Of a stretch of DNA of 33,805 nucleotides, positions 1 through 10,482 are shown piece by piece. The translations under genes and the position numbers were made by a program. How positions within the stretch are numbered: the first letter of the stretch is position 1; every line of letters begins with the position of its first letter. Origin of the DNA: DASQUK01 sp035641315 (GTDB lineage Bacteria > Actinomycetota > Acidimicrobiia > Acidimicrobiales > VFJN01); NCBI GenBank assembly GCA_035641315.1, contig DASQUK010000297.1, forward strand, positions 1-33,805. The letters run 5' to 3'. The notes under the pieces are model-generated. The model worked only from the letters and a program-made list of their open reading frames with translations. It ran no database searches and was not told where the DNA came from.

Positions 1-433
1 TACCGATCGACGATCGCCCGCTGATCCTTCACCGCACCGGCACACCGGATGTCCGCCACCCGGCAAGGCGACCATGCGCCCTTGGGGACACGCCGTCCGT
101 CTCACGTGACGCAACTGTCAGGTGTCCTTCGTCACGGACCAATGTCACGCCACCAATCGCCCGCGTTGAGGAAACCGCATCGCCGTCAGGGGCTTCCAGG
201 ATCCCCAGGTGGCGCCGCGGCCACGGCTCGCTAAGCCACCGCTAATCCTGGGCGTGTTACATCGACCGTCCGCCGGGGGCGGGTGGCGGCTCTGCGGTGA
301 GCCCGCCCCTGCGGCTCAACGACACCGGGGCATGACTGCCAGCCGTTGAAGATGAGCGGCCGGTTCCCCGGTGGGCAGACCAGGGGACCGTCCACTCACG
401 TGGGCTACCCGGACAGACGCCGGTCTGGATTCA
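1..433. other. No supported gene
   Basis: I see no gene I can support here. One frame (bases 3-242) is open from the window edge and could be the end of a gene starting outside, but its translation, rich in Arg, Pro and Ser, matches nothing I know. A GC-rich stem (276-283 with 302-309, with a nested GGCTC/GAGCC pairing) could end transcription from the left, but it has no T-run. Confidence 0.4.
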
Positions 434-519
434 TCATTGTCCGGTCTCGTTGAGCGGCCGGGCGTGGGCCCGCAGGCGGATCTCGTCGACCATCACCGAC
501 GCCATCGTGATGGCGTTCT
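434..519 (-). pseudogene. C-terminal fragment, second copy of the 1230-1484 gene
   Basis: The minus strand encodes QNAITMASVMVDEIRLRAHA followed by RPLNETGQ and a stop. This is nearly identical to the C-terminus of the gene at 1230-1484 (RNAVTMASVMIDEIRLRAHA). Similarity stops abruptly at about 519, and the upstream frame runs into a stop within some 15 codons, so the N-terminal two thirds are missing. Most substitutions are silent or conservative (I/V), so the copy was probably under selection for some time before it was truncated. The CTPGFWKN gene lies between this fragment and the intact copy. Confidence 0.7.
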
Positions 520-574
520 GTCTTGGCTGGCGGCGGCCCTTACTGCAGGATTGCTACCGCAATGCGCCCTCAAC

Positions 575-1168
575 TCAGAGGGGGCAGCCCGCTTCGTTGG
601 CCGCCGCTAGCTCTTCGGCGAGATCGAGGATGGTGTCCCGATCACCGCTGGCGAGTGCGGCGTTGACCGCGGCGATGACCTCAGCGGTCGTGAGTGAGAA
701 GTCGACGTCGGGGTGCGCAGAGTTGAGCAGCGCAGCGACCGCTTGGCGCAGCAAGATCTGCTGGGCTTCCGTGAGGGTCGAGCCGCCGCCGAAGGACAGC
801 GCGTCCAGGAGCGTGACGTCGGCGAGGTCGCCGAGCAACGCAGCCGCGTCAAAGACGCTGCCGAGGGTTTGGGTCGGAGAGAATCCCGTGGCTGCCCATG
901 CCTCGGGGTGGTTCTTCCAGAAGCCCGGCGTGCAACCTTCCTCACCAGGCGGCGTTGTCGTGGTCGTCGTGGACGACGTCGTGGTCGAAGACGACGTGGT
1001 GGTTGACGACGACGTCGACGTCGAAGAGCTCGACGTCGATGAGACGCTCGAGGATGTCGATGTCGATCCACCCAGGGGCGTCGCCCCGCTGGGTTGGATG
1101 AGTAGCAGTAAGAGACTCACCACCGCCAAGGCTCCGCCTAGGTAGATGGCGAGGCGTCGCGTGATCAT
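575..1168 (-). CDS. Secreted protein with Ser/Thr stalk and CTPGFWKN domain
   Basis: A 197-residue protein. Residues 1-30 look like a signal peptide or membrane anchor (MITRR then a hydrophobic stretch). Residues 34-72 are an almost pure Ser/Thr linker. From residue 76 there is a globular domain that opens with GCTPGFWKNHPEAW and has a Cys near the end. The CTPGFWKN motif recurs in secreted and cell-surface proteins of actinobacteria and other high-GC bacteria, and its biochemical role is not known. The layout of anchor, glycosylatable stalk and outer domain suggests surface display; the two Cys residues (near 78 and 195) may form a disulfide. The start is well set: a GGAGGTG ribosome site lies 6 bases before the ATG. 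The linker makes bases 950-1075 low-complexity in all frames. Confidence 0.85.
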   Translation of the reverse strand: MITRRLAIYLGGALAVVSLLLLLIQPSGATPLGGSTSTSSSVSSTSSSSTSTSSSTTTSSSTTTSSTTTTTTPPGEEGCTPGFWKNHPEAWAATGFSPTQTLGSVFDAAALLGDLADVTLLDALSFGGGSTLTEAQQILLRQAVAALLNSAHPDVDFSLTTAEVIAAVNAALASGDRDTILDLAEELAAANEAGCPL

Positions 1169-1229
1169 TGGCCCACCTCCGCGCCCTATTGCCTGTGACC
1201 GCGAAACTACGCACAGCGTTCACCGGGTG

Positions 1230-1484
1230 TCAATCACCATGCTGCTGGGTTCGGAGCGGGCGGGCGTGGGCCCGCAACCGAATCTCGTCGATCATCACTG
1301 ACGCCATCGTTACCGCGTTCCGGCACGACCTCGCCCGCTCCGGCGCCAACTGCTCGGTCACCTTGGCGACCTGCTCGAGCTCGAGGCCGAGCAGCCGGCA
1401 ATGCTCATCGATGCGGGCCAACAGCAGCTCTCTGACTGTGGGTTCTGCCGGTTCGGGGTCGGGGGGTAGCTTCGGGTCTGGCAT
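1230..1484 (-). CDS. Small conserved-looking protein of unknown function
   Basis: An 84-residue protein that I do not recognise. It has a Pro/Glu-rich N-terminus (MPDPKLPPDPEPAEP), then what look like two helices (RELLLARIDEHCRLLGLELE and the segment up to EQLAPERA), then a conserved C-terminal block (NAVTMASVMIDEIRLRAHA). I chose the ATG at 1484 because GGAGGAG lies 8 bases upstream; an upstream in-frame start at 1523 has none. A truncated second copy at 434-519 keeps the same C-terminal block, which suggests a real protein. It is divergent from the HTH gene at 1606, with two 16-bp palindromes in the shared control region. Confidence 0.65.
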   Translation of the reverse strand: MPDPKLPPDPEPAEPTVRELLLARIDEHCRLLGLELEQVAKVTEQLAPERARSCRNAVTMASVMIDEIRLRAHARPLRTQQHGD

Positions 1485-1540
1485 CGGACTTCTCCTCCGG
1501 TGTCCAGCCCCGGGGGTGTTCACGCACCGCCCGGGGCACT

Positions 1541-1556
1541 CTTGCTTCTAAGCAAG
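1541..1556. promoter_or_regulatory. 16-bp palindrome, copy 1
   Basis: CTTGCTTCTAAGCAAG has 7-bp perfect arms and a 2-bp centre. It lies in the divergent region between the genes at 1484 (minus) and 1606 (plus). Copy 2 lies 34 bases downstream. It is probably an operator for a dimeric DNA-binding protein; the adjacent HTH gene product is an obvious candidate. Confidence 0.6.
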
Positions 1557-1574
1557 CTCGACCCTACGCCTGCG

Positions 1575-1590
1575 CTTGCTCCCGAGCAAG
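1575..1590. promoter_or_regulatory. 16-bp palindrome, copy 2
   Basis: CTTGCTCCCGAGCAAG has the same design as copy 1: 7-bp arms and a 2-bp centre. The seventh arm base differs from copy 1 on both sides (T/A to C/G), so symmetry is kept. It ends 3 bases before a TACGGT element (1594-1599), so a bound protein would block the putative promoter of the HTH gene. Confidence 0.6.
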
Positions 1591-1593
1591 GGC

Positions 1594-1599
1594 TACGGT
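1594..1599 (+). promoter_or_regulatory. Putative -10 element of a leaderless transcript
   Basis: TACGGT fits the TAnnnT pattern and ends 6 bases before the GTG at 1606, the spacing expected when transcription begins at the start codon. There is no good -35 hexamer at 17 bases upstream and no Shine-Dalgarno site. This supports both the GTG start and a leaderless mRNA. Confidence 0.4.
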
Positions 1600-1605
1600 C
1601 GGCTT

Positions 1606-1782
1606 GTGGACCTCGTCAGCACGCCCGAGATCGCTGCCATGCTCGGCGTGTCCCGCCAGCGTGTCGATCAGCTCACGCGCACCGAGGGGTTCCCCGAGCC
1701 TGCGGCCGAGCTGGCGATCGGCAGGGTGTGGGAACGAGCCGACGTCGAGGCGTGGGCCCGGGCGACGGGCCGGCTCCCGTGA
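1606..1782 (+). CDS. Small AlpA/MerR-like helix-turn-helix protein
   Basis: A 58-residue DNA-binding protein. STPEIAAMLGVSRQRVDQL is a typical helix-turn-helix, followed by the wing and a closing motif RVWERADVEAWARA, as in AlpA, excisionase and MerR-type small winged-HTH proteins. Such proteins act as local transcription regulators or as recombination directionality factors; no integrase is nearby, so local regulation is more likely. I prefer the GTG at 1606 because the HTH follows at once and a -10 element sits 6 bases upstream; a TTG at 1576 lies inside the second palindrome. The protein would dimerise naturally on the paired palindromes just upstream, but that pairing is inference. Confidence 0.7.
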   Translation: MDLVSTPEIAAMLGVSRQRVDQLTRTEGFPEPAAELAIGRVWERADVEAWARATGRLP

Positions 1783-1955
1783 CACAGCTATGACACAGGA
1801 GGGTGACCAACGTTGACAATCGACGACAACCGTCGAACGGTCGAATGTGCTGGTCAACGCCAGAATCCGGCTATCACCGCAGGTCAGAGAATCGACCTGA
1901 GTAGTTCGCGCTGTATTACGACCTGTAACCGGGGGCGGCTCGTCGGGCACCCAGC

Positions 1956-2969
1956 TCACTCGAACGGGAACGGCGTCTGGAGCCACGAGGGCCGGTCGTC
2001 CAACTGGATCGACGTCACCCACTTGATCCACCACGGACCACGGCGGCCAGGCGCGATCAGGCGCACGGGGGCACCGTGGCTGCGGCGCAACGGCTCCCCG
2101 CCGTAGCCCACGGCGAGGTAGAGGTCGTCGACGGCCGAGAAGGGGAACAGCCGGCTGTAGCCGGTGGTCGACGTGACCTTGATGCTCCGCGCCGACCGGT
2201 CGCCGATCAGCTCGTGGACGGGCACCGCGTCCCAGGCCTGGGTGCTCCACCAACCTCCGGTGCAGTCGAGCGTGGCGGTGACCGGCCGGGTGCGCCTTGC
2301 GAGCGCGCCGACATCGACGGTGTCGCCGAGCACGTCGAGCGCCCACGTGCTGGCGTCGGTCGACGCCGGCGCCTCGTCGTTGATCCACGACACGGTGGGC
2401 ATGCGTAGTGGGTCGAAGGAGCCGATCTCGTGGGATCCGGTGAAGCGGCGGGAGCCGCCCGCGAGCCCGGCAATGCGCACGGCTGCCTCCTGGGCGCCGT
2501 AAGCGGCGGCGCCGACGGTGAGGGCGGCAGAGCCCCGCAGGAGGGCCCGGCGATCGAGATCGGTGACCTTGGGTCGGACCGGGCGGCTGAGGACGTGCCA
2601 GATGAACGGCGCCAGCAACACGAAGGCCAGCAGTTCGTGGGTCCATAGCGCCGACCAGTAGCCGACGCCGAACCACAGGCCGGTGGCGTGGAGCACGCCG
2701 ACGGAGATGGTGGCGATGACGAGGGTGCCGAAGGCGACGGACAACCAGCGGCTCGGACGCCGCCGCTGCATGCCGGAGCGCACGGAGCCCCGCAGCTTTG
2801 CCCCGGCCAACACCAGCACGGTGAGGCCGCAGACGGCGTGGAGAACGGTCGCAACCTTGGACCACTGGGTACCGATCGCCCACGACGTGAGCCCGGTGGC
2901 GACTGCTCCGAGGACGAGCAACTCGAGCAAGACGTCGACCTGGCGAGGTGTTAGGCGCCCGACCCGCAT
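1956..2969 (-). CDS. Membrane-anchored molybdopterin oxidoreductase
   Basis: A 337-residue protein in two parts. Residues 1-128 hold four likely membrane helices (about 11-31, 39-58, 75-97, 107-127) with His 44, 94, 111 and 125, which could bind heme b. After them comes DRRALLRG (139-146) and an Ala-rich, weakly hydrophobic segment, which looks like an internal Tat signal. Residues 170-337 match the sulfite oxidase/MsrP-type molybdopterin fold: Cys236 in TLDCTGGWW is the expected Mo ligand, and GAPVRLIAPGRRG followed by WWIKW is the conserved cofactor region. Actinobacteria are known to have polytopic cofactor proteins, such as Rieske, inserted by Sec and then Tat; this protein fits that class. 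It probably moves electrons between the membrane and an extracellular substrate, which cannot be told from sequence. GAGGAG precedes the ATG. Confidence 0.85.
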   Translation of the reverse strand: MRVGRLTPRQVDVLLELLVLGAVATGLTSWAIGTQWSKVATVLHAVCGLTVLVLAGAKLRGSVRSGMQRRRPSRWLSVAFGTLVIATISVGVLHATGLWFGVGYWSALWTHELLAFVLLAPFIWHVLSRPVRPKVTDLDRRALLRGSAALTVGAAAYGAQEAAVRIAGLAGGSRRFTGSHEIGSFDPLRMPTVSWINDEAPASTDASTWALDVLGDTVDVGALARRTRPVTATLDCTGGWWSTQAWDAVPVHELIGDRSARSIKVTSTTGYSRLFPFSAVDDLYLAVGYGGEPLRRSHGAPVRLIAPGRRGPWWIKWVTSIQLDDRPSWLQTPFPFE

Positions 2970-2993
2970 CGTCCGTCTCCTCTCGTCCGTCTG

Positions 2994-3005
2994 ACAGTAT
3001 ACTGT
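2994..3005. promoter_or_regulatory. Palindromic operator ACAGTATACTGT
   Basis: A perfect 12-bp palindrome 25 bases before the molybdoprotein start. It contains the minus-strand -10 hexamer TATACT (2996-3001), so a bound repressor would block RNA polymerase. The GTATAC core recurs before the padR-like gene at 4267-4272, which suggests that PadR-type regulator as the ligand. Confidence 0.6.
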
Positions 3006-3023
3006 TCAATTGACTAGCGGCAA
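2996..3023 (-). promoter_or_regulatory. Promoter of the molybdoprotein gene
   Basis: On the minus strand, TTGCCG (3023-3018) and TATACT (3001-2996) are separated by 16 bases. This is a good housekeeping-type match 27 bases upstream of the ATG at 2969. Confidence 0.55.
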
Positions 3024-3075
3024 GACAGACTCCTTCGGTGACCGCCGGGCGGGGCGATCGGTCGTTGAGGAACCG

Positions 3076-3924
3076 TCAGACGGCGAAGGCGCGCCGCAAA
3101 GCGGTCCGGCTCACCTGGCCGGCGATGACCACCGCAGCGCCCAGCACCCATCCGCGGGGCAGGTCCGGCGACCACAGACCGTCGTCGATGGCTCGGGGCC
3201 ACCCTCGCGCGTCGAAGGCGACGAACGCCCCGAGCCACGCCGCTGTCGCCGCGACCGAGAAGCGCGGGTCGAACCACCCGACGAACAAGAAGGCCAGCGG
3301 TAGGGCCACGAGCACCACGCCCTCACCGGCAGGCACCACGCCGGCAGGTGCGTAGACGGCGAGGCCGGCGAGCACGCCTGCAGCCAAGGTGCCCGCTGTC
3401 AGGCCCCGCCAACAGCGGCGAGCCCCGAAGCGGTCTCCCGCCAGCAACGCCAGAGCAGCGACGAGCCCGACGGCAGGTGGCGTTCCGGTCGCGAGGGTGC
3501 CAGCGACCAGCGACCCGACGGCAGCGGCGAGCGCACCCACCCGCCATCCGCCGGCCGCCAGCGCCGCGGCCCCGGAGGCCAGCACGGCACCGACGACGAC
3601 AGCCGCCAGCCCGGCGGCGCCGGCGTGGTCGACATGACCGGCGTGGCTCCACGCCTGGGCCGACGCCAACGAGGCCAGCAGGAGGCCGCCAAGGTAGACA
3701 CCCTGCCTCAGGGCCAACCAGGCATCGTCCCCGCCCTCGCGGCGGCCCCACAGCCGCAGCCACAGGCCTACGAGGCTCGCCGCCTCCCAGGCCCGCTCAC
3801 AGCGGGGGCGCTCGGCCACCGCGCTGGCGACCGACTCGGCTAGCTCGACACGGTGGTCGTCGTCCGCGACCGGGAGCCGCCTGGCCACCCAGTGAGCGAC
3901 CGTCCCGGGGATCACGTCGTCCAC
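3076..3924 (-). CDS. Polytopic membrane protein, partner of the PadR regulator
   Basis: A 282-residue protein with an acidic soluble N-terminus of about 60 residues, a segment around WLALRQGVYLGGLLLA, and about seven Ala/Gly/Leu-rich membrane helices up to the C-terminus. I do not recognise a family. Membrane proteins with a soluble N-terminal part are often encoded directly behind PadR regulators, and that is the arrangement here: its GTG start (3924) overlaps the end of the padR-like gene by 13 bases, so translation is probably coupled. Its expression is likely set by the PadR protein, and it may be a stress-response or transport component. No catalytic motif is visible. Confidence 0.7.
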   Translation of the reverse strand: MDDVIPGTVAHWVARRLPVADDDHRVELAESVASAVAERPRCERAWEAASLVGLWLRLWGRREGGDDAWLALRQGVYLGGLLLASLASAQAWSHAGHVDHAGAAGLAAVVVGAVLASGAAALAAGGWRVGALAAAVGSLVAGTLATGTPPAVGLVAALALLAGDRFGARRCWRGLTAGTLAAGVLAGLAVYAPAGVVPAGEGVVLVALPLAFLFVGWFDPRFSVAATAAWLGAFVAFDARGWPRAIDDGLWSPDLPRGWVLGAAVVIAGQVSRTALRRAFAV

Positions 3925-4241
3925 CCGTGGCGCAGCTGGGCCCGGCCGATCGTCGCATTGGCCTCCAGGCGCGCGACCTCCGCCTCCAGCAGTTGCCGTC
4001 CGGCCGCAGTGATGCGGTACGAGCGACGGGGCGGTCCGCCGTCGGATTCGACCCGTCCGAGCTCTATGAAGCCGTCACGTTCCAGGCGGTCGAGCGCGCT
4101 GTAGAGCGTGCCGGCCCGCAGTCGCACCCTCCCTTGCGAGAGCTCTTCGACCGCGCCGAGGAGGCGGTACCCGTGCGCTTCCCCGCTGGCCAGAGCGGCC
4201 AGGATGAGGAATGTCGGTTCCTGCAGCGACGACCCGGCCAC
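3912..4241 (-). CDS. PadR-family transcriptional regulator
   Basis: A 109-residue winged-helix protein. LQEPTFLILAALASGEAHGY matches the PadR opening (L..P...IL..L...E.HGY), followed by LRAGTLYSALDRLERDGFIE (recognition helix and start of the wing) and RRSYRITAAGRQLLEAE, then a short dimerisation helix. PadR proteins are ligand-responsive repressors. I chose the GTG at 4241: AGAGGAG lies 5 bases upstream and the protein then starts just before the family's first helix. An ATG at 4283 would add 14 unlikely residues and cover the GGTATACC site. It forms an operon with the membrane protein behind it and may also control the molybdoprotein gene through the GTATAC sites. Confidence 0.85.
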   Translation of the reverse strand: MAGSSLQEPTFLILAALASGEAHGYRLLGAVEELSQGRVRLRAGTLYSALDRLERDGFIELGRVESDGGPPRRSYRITAAGRQLLEAEVARLEANATIGRAQLRHGWTT

Positions 4242-4265
4242 GTTCGCTCCTCTAGTCAGACGACC

Positions 4266-4273
4266 GGTATACC
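4266..4273. promoter_or_regulatory. GGTATACC site before padR
   Basis: An 8-bp palindrome 25 bases before the padR start that shares the GTATAC core with the operator at 2994-3005. On the minus strand it supplies TATACC as a possible -10, although no clear -35 is visible. It is likely an autoregulatory operator. Confidence 0.4.
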
Positions 4274-4337
4274 ACGCCGGCACATCCGGTGGCGCGGTGG
4301 CCTCCGGCGTGGCGATCGGATCCTGGCACCCCGGCTG

Positions 4338-4418
4338 TTAGCCCGGCGCCGCTGTATCGAGACCGAGCTCCTGTGCGACCCGCGTCATCCGCTCCGACGA
4401 GTCGAGGTAGAGCCTCAC
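4338..4418 (-). pseudogene. VapC-type PIN toxin remnant with internal deletion
   Basis: A 26-codon frame begins VRLYLDSS, the usual start of a PIN-domain VapC toxin including the first metal-binding Asp, then jumps straight to ERMTRVAQELGLDTAAPG, which resembles a VapC C-terminus. About 100 residues, with the other acidic catalytic residues, are missing, so it cannot be an RNase. Its GTG overlaps the antitoxin remnant's stop (GTGA), the normal vapBC coupling. Recognition rests on two short segments plus this context. Confidence 0.5.
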
Positions 4419-4683
4419 CTCTCGTCGGCCCGCATGGCCGCCAAGCGCTCCGAGGCGGATACCCCGTAGTCACCTGGTCCCCTCGTCGAGGATGTCACCA
4501 TCGAGCTCAGGCGGTGTGACGGCACCTCGCGACAAGAGCCGCTGCCAGGGGTCGGCATCGATTCGGGATGAGACGGGCGACGGGCCGGCCACGATCGGTC
4601 ACCTCGAGGCTCTCGCCATTGGCCACACGGGCGAGGTAACGGCTGGCGTGCTGCCGCAACTCGCGGACCCCGATCGTCTCCAT
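4415..4683 (-). pseudogene. Phd/YefM-type antitoxin, frameshifted
   Basis: The frame from ATG 4683 reads METIGVRELRQHASRYLARV followed by ANGESLEVTDRGRPVARLIP, a standard Phd/YefM DNA-binding half. After CCG, near 4561, the frame must shift by one base (a likely extra A in CCGAATCGAT) to continue as IDADPWQRLLSRGAVTPPEL, a typical toxin-binding tail. A second shift near 4472 leads to ASERLAAMRADER and a stop that overlaps the toxin start. Two frameshifts plus the toxin deletion show a decayed toxin-antitoxin pair. It sits 48 bases downstream of lhr on the same strand. The intact N-terminal half could still bind DNA. Confidence 0.65.
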
Positions 4684-4731
4684 GTGCTACCTGGGGGCAC
4701 TATCTGGCAGGTTTTCGGTGCCGGTGATCTG

Positions 4732-8973
<4,242 letters not shown>

Positions 8974-9037
8974 CACCACGCCCCCGATTCTGGCGCGGGG
9001 GTGTGACAATTAACGACGGGGATCGCGAAGACGCAGG

Positions 9038-9337
9038 TCAGCCGGAGCTGCGGTCATCGACCACGTCGAGGTTGTAGAAGGTCGGCGGTCCGTCGCCGAG
9101 CGCCATCATCTTCTGGGAGAACTCCTGGGTGACGGGCAGGTTGGAGTTCTCCATCGCCGACTCGTAGGAGTCGAAGAAGACGAGCTGGAAGCAGTGCCCG
9201 GGGTCGTCCCGGTCGGCACACGTGATCACACGCCGAGCCGTCGAGTCGGCCCCTGCCGCGGCTTCCCATTCCTCCTCGAGCCTGCGCATCTCGTCGAGCT
9301 TCGACGTGCGGAAATCGATGATCTGCACGAAGGCCAT
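9038..9337 (-). CDS. Small ABM-like alpha/beta-barrel protein
   Basis: A 99-residue protein starting MAFVQIIDFRTSKLDEMRRL, then a helix rich in Glu/Arg, ITCADRDDPGHCFQLVFFDS and YESAMENSNLPVTQEFSQKM. The order (strand, helix, strand pair, helix, strand) is that of dimeric alpha/beta-barrel proteins of the antibiotic biosynthesis monooxygenase (ABM) type. No cofactor or catalytic residues can be named; many relatives are annotated only as hypothetical. GGAGG 11 bases before the ATG supports the start. It is divergent from the methyltransferase gene at 9397. Confidence 0.75.
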   Translation of the reverse strand: MAFVQIIDFRTSKLDEMRRLEEEWEAAAGADSTARRVITCADRDDPGHCFQLVFFDSYESAMENSNLPVTQEFSQKMMALGDGPPTFYNLDVVDDRSSG

Positions 9338-9396
9338 GTCCTCCGCCTCCTTCGTCGCCGGTGGGGCGAGGCTACGCCTTCCGCCAGCATGGGGAC

Positions 9397-10146
9397 ATGG
9401 AGGCCGCCTACGACCGGATCGGCCGCCTGTACCGGCGGCACCGACAACCGGATCCCCGCATTGCCAGCCGCATCGACCGGGCCCTCGGCGACGCCCGGAC
9501 CGTCGTCAACGTGGGCGCCGGAACGGGCTCGTACGAGCCGGGCGACCGGCGTCTCGTCGCGGTCGAGCCGTCGGCGGTGATGGTGGCGCAGCGTGCCCCC
9601 GAGACCGCACCCGTCGTTCGCGGCGTGGCCGAGGCTCTCCCCTTCGCCGACGACCAGTTCGACGCCGCACTGGCGGTACTCACGGTCCACCACTGGCGCG
9701 ACTAGGCCGCCGGGCTGGCCGAGCTTCGCCGCGTCAGCCGCCGACAGGTGGTGCTGTGCTTCGATCCGGCCGTCAACCGGGCGCACTGGCTTGTCACCGA
9801 CTACCTGCCGGAGCTGGGCGACATCGAGGACGAGCGGGCGCCCGCACCGGGTCGGGTGGCGGGCATGCTCGGTGGGCGCGCCCGCATCGAGGTCGTGCCT
9901 GTTCCGGCCGACTGCACCGACGGCTTCCAGAACGCCTATTGGCGACGACCGGAGGCGTACCTCGATGCCGACGTGCGGGCGTGCACGTCGACGCTGGCGG
10001 TGCTCGACCGTGCCGTCCTCGACCGCGGTCTCCAGCGCCTCACCGATGACCTGGACAGCGGTGCCTGGCATGCTCGGCACGCGGACCTGCTCGACCTCGA
10101 CGAGTTCGACGGCGGCTACCGCCTGGTCGTCGCCGAACGGTCCTGA
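9397..10146 (+). pseudogene. SAM methyltransferase with in-frame amber codon
   Basis: One frame runs from ATG 9397 to TGA 10146, broken only by TAG at 9703-9705. The first part is a class I methyltransferase: MEAAYDRIGRLYRRHRQPDP, motif I VVNVGAGTGSYEP, VAVEPSAVMVAQR and ALPFADDQFDAALAVLTVHHWRD. The part after the stop continues without a shift: AAGLAELRRVSRRQVVLCFD, typical of motifs 5-6 of the family, and then a C-terminal cap domain. Codon use is unchanged on both sides. A single change from CAG (Gln), TGG (Trp) or TAC/TAT (Tyr) would make the TAG. Explanations are a young nonsense mutation, a sequencing error or readthrough; I judge mutation or error more likely. The last 31 bases overlap a minus-strand frame. 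Confidence 0.8.
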
Positions 10147-10482
10147 CCACCGACCCTCGGTGCTAGGGCGAGCACCAGCGCCACCACCGCCAGCGACAAC
10201 GAGCTCTCGCGAGTCGTGACGATGTCGCTGGTCGAGCCGCTGCTTGTGGCCGTCTGCCAGTTCGCGGGGTCCTGGTGGACGAACAGGAGCGCAAGCGCGG
10301 CCACGATTCCCGTGGCGCTGGCGAGCGCGATGGCAACGCCGGCAGGCCTCCACCGGCTGCGGCCCTTGGCGCCGTAGACCAGAAAGACGCCGGCGGGGAT
10401 CACCAGGGGGAACGTCACGCCAGCGAAGGAGACGAAGCTCAAGGGGACCAGGGCGGTGCCGGCGGTCGCCGACGAGGGCACC
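10116..10482 (-). CDS. Small membrane protein, start uncertain
   Basis: A frame of about 121 residues with three likely membrane helices: around FVSFAGVTFPLVIPAGVFLV, VAIALASATGIVAALALLFV, and LSLAVVALVLALAP near the end. A loop (HQDPANWQTATSSGST) lies between the second and third. I do not recognise a family. The GTG at 10482 is a guess; other starts reach 10541 but overlap the TetR remnant, and an N-terminal truncation at the same breakpoint is possible. Its hydrophobic pattern and the lack of an alternative gene on the other strand at 10150-10450 support it as real. Confidence 0.5.

Noticed and set aside
942..1075. Short tandem repeat of GACGTC-like units
   Set aside because: It is explained by the Ser/Thr linker codons of the secreted protein, not by a DNA-level repeat element.
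1781..1799. TGACACAG repeated at an 11-base step after the HTH stop
   Set aside because: Only two 8-bp units and no symmetry; it could be chance or part of a lost gene's leader.
1813..2106. 97-codon plus-strand frame from a TTG with AGGAGG 10 bases upstream
   Set aside because: The ribosome-site match is good, but the protein resembles nothing, and half of it runs antisense through the conserved end of the molybdoprotein. It may be the start of a lost gene behind the HTH gene; I could not support it.
1564..3009. Long minus-strand frame of 481 codons over the molybdoprotein
   Set aside because: The translation is Arg/Pro-rich, in a shadow frame of the real gene, and has no domain.
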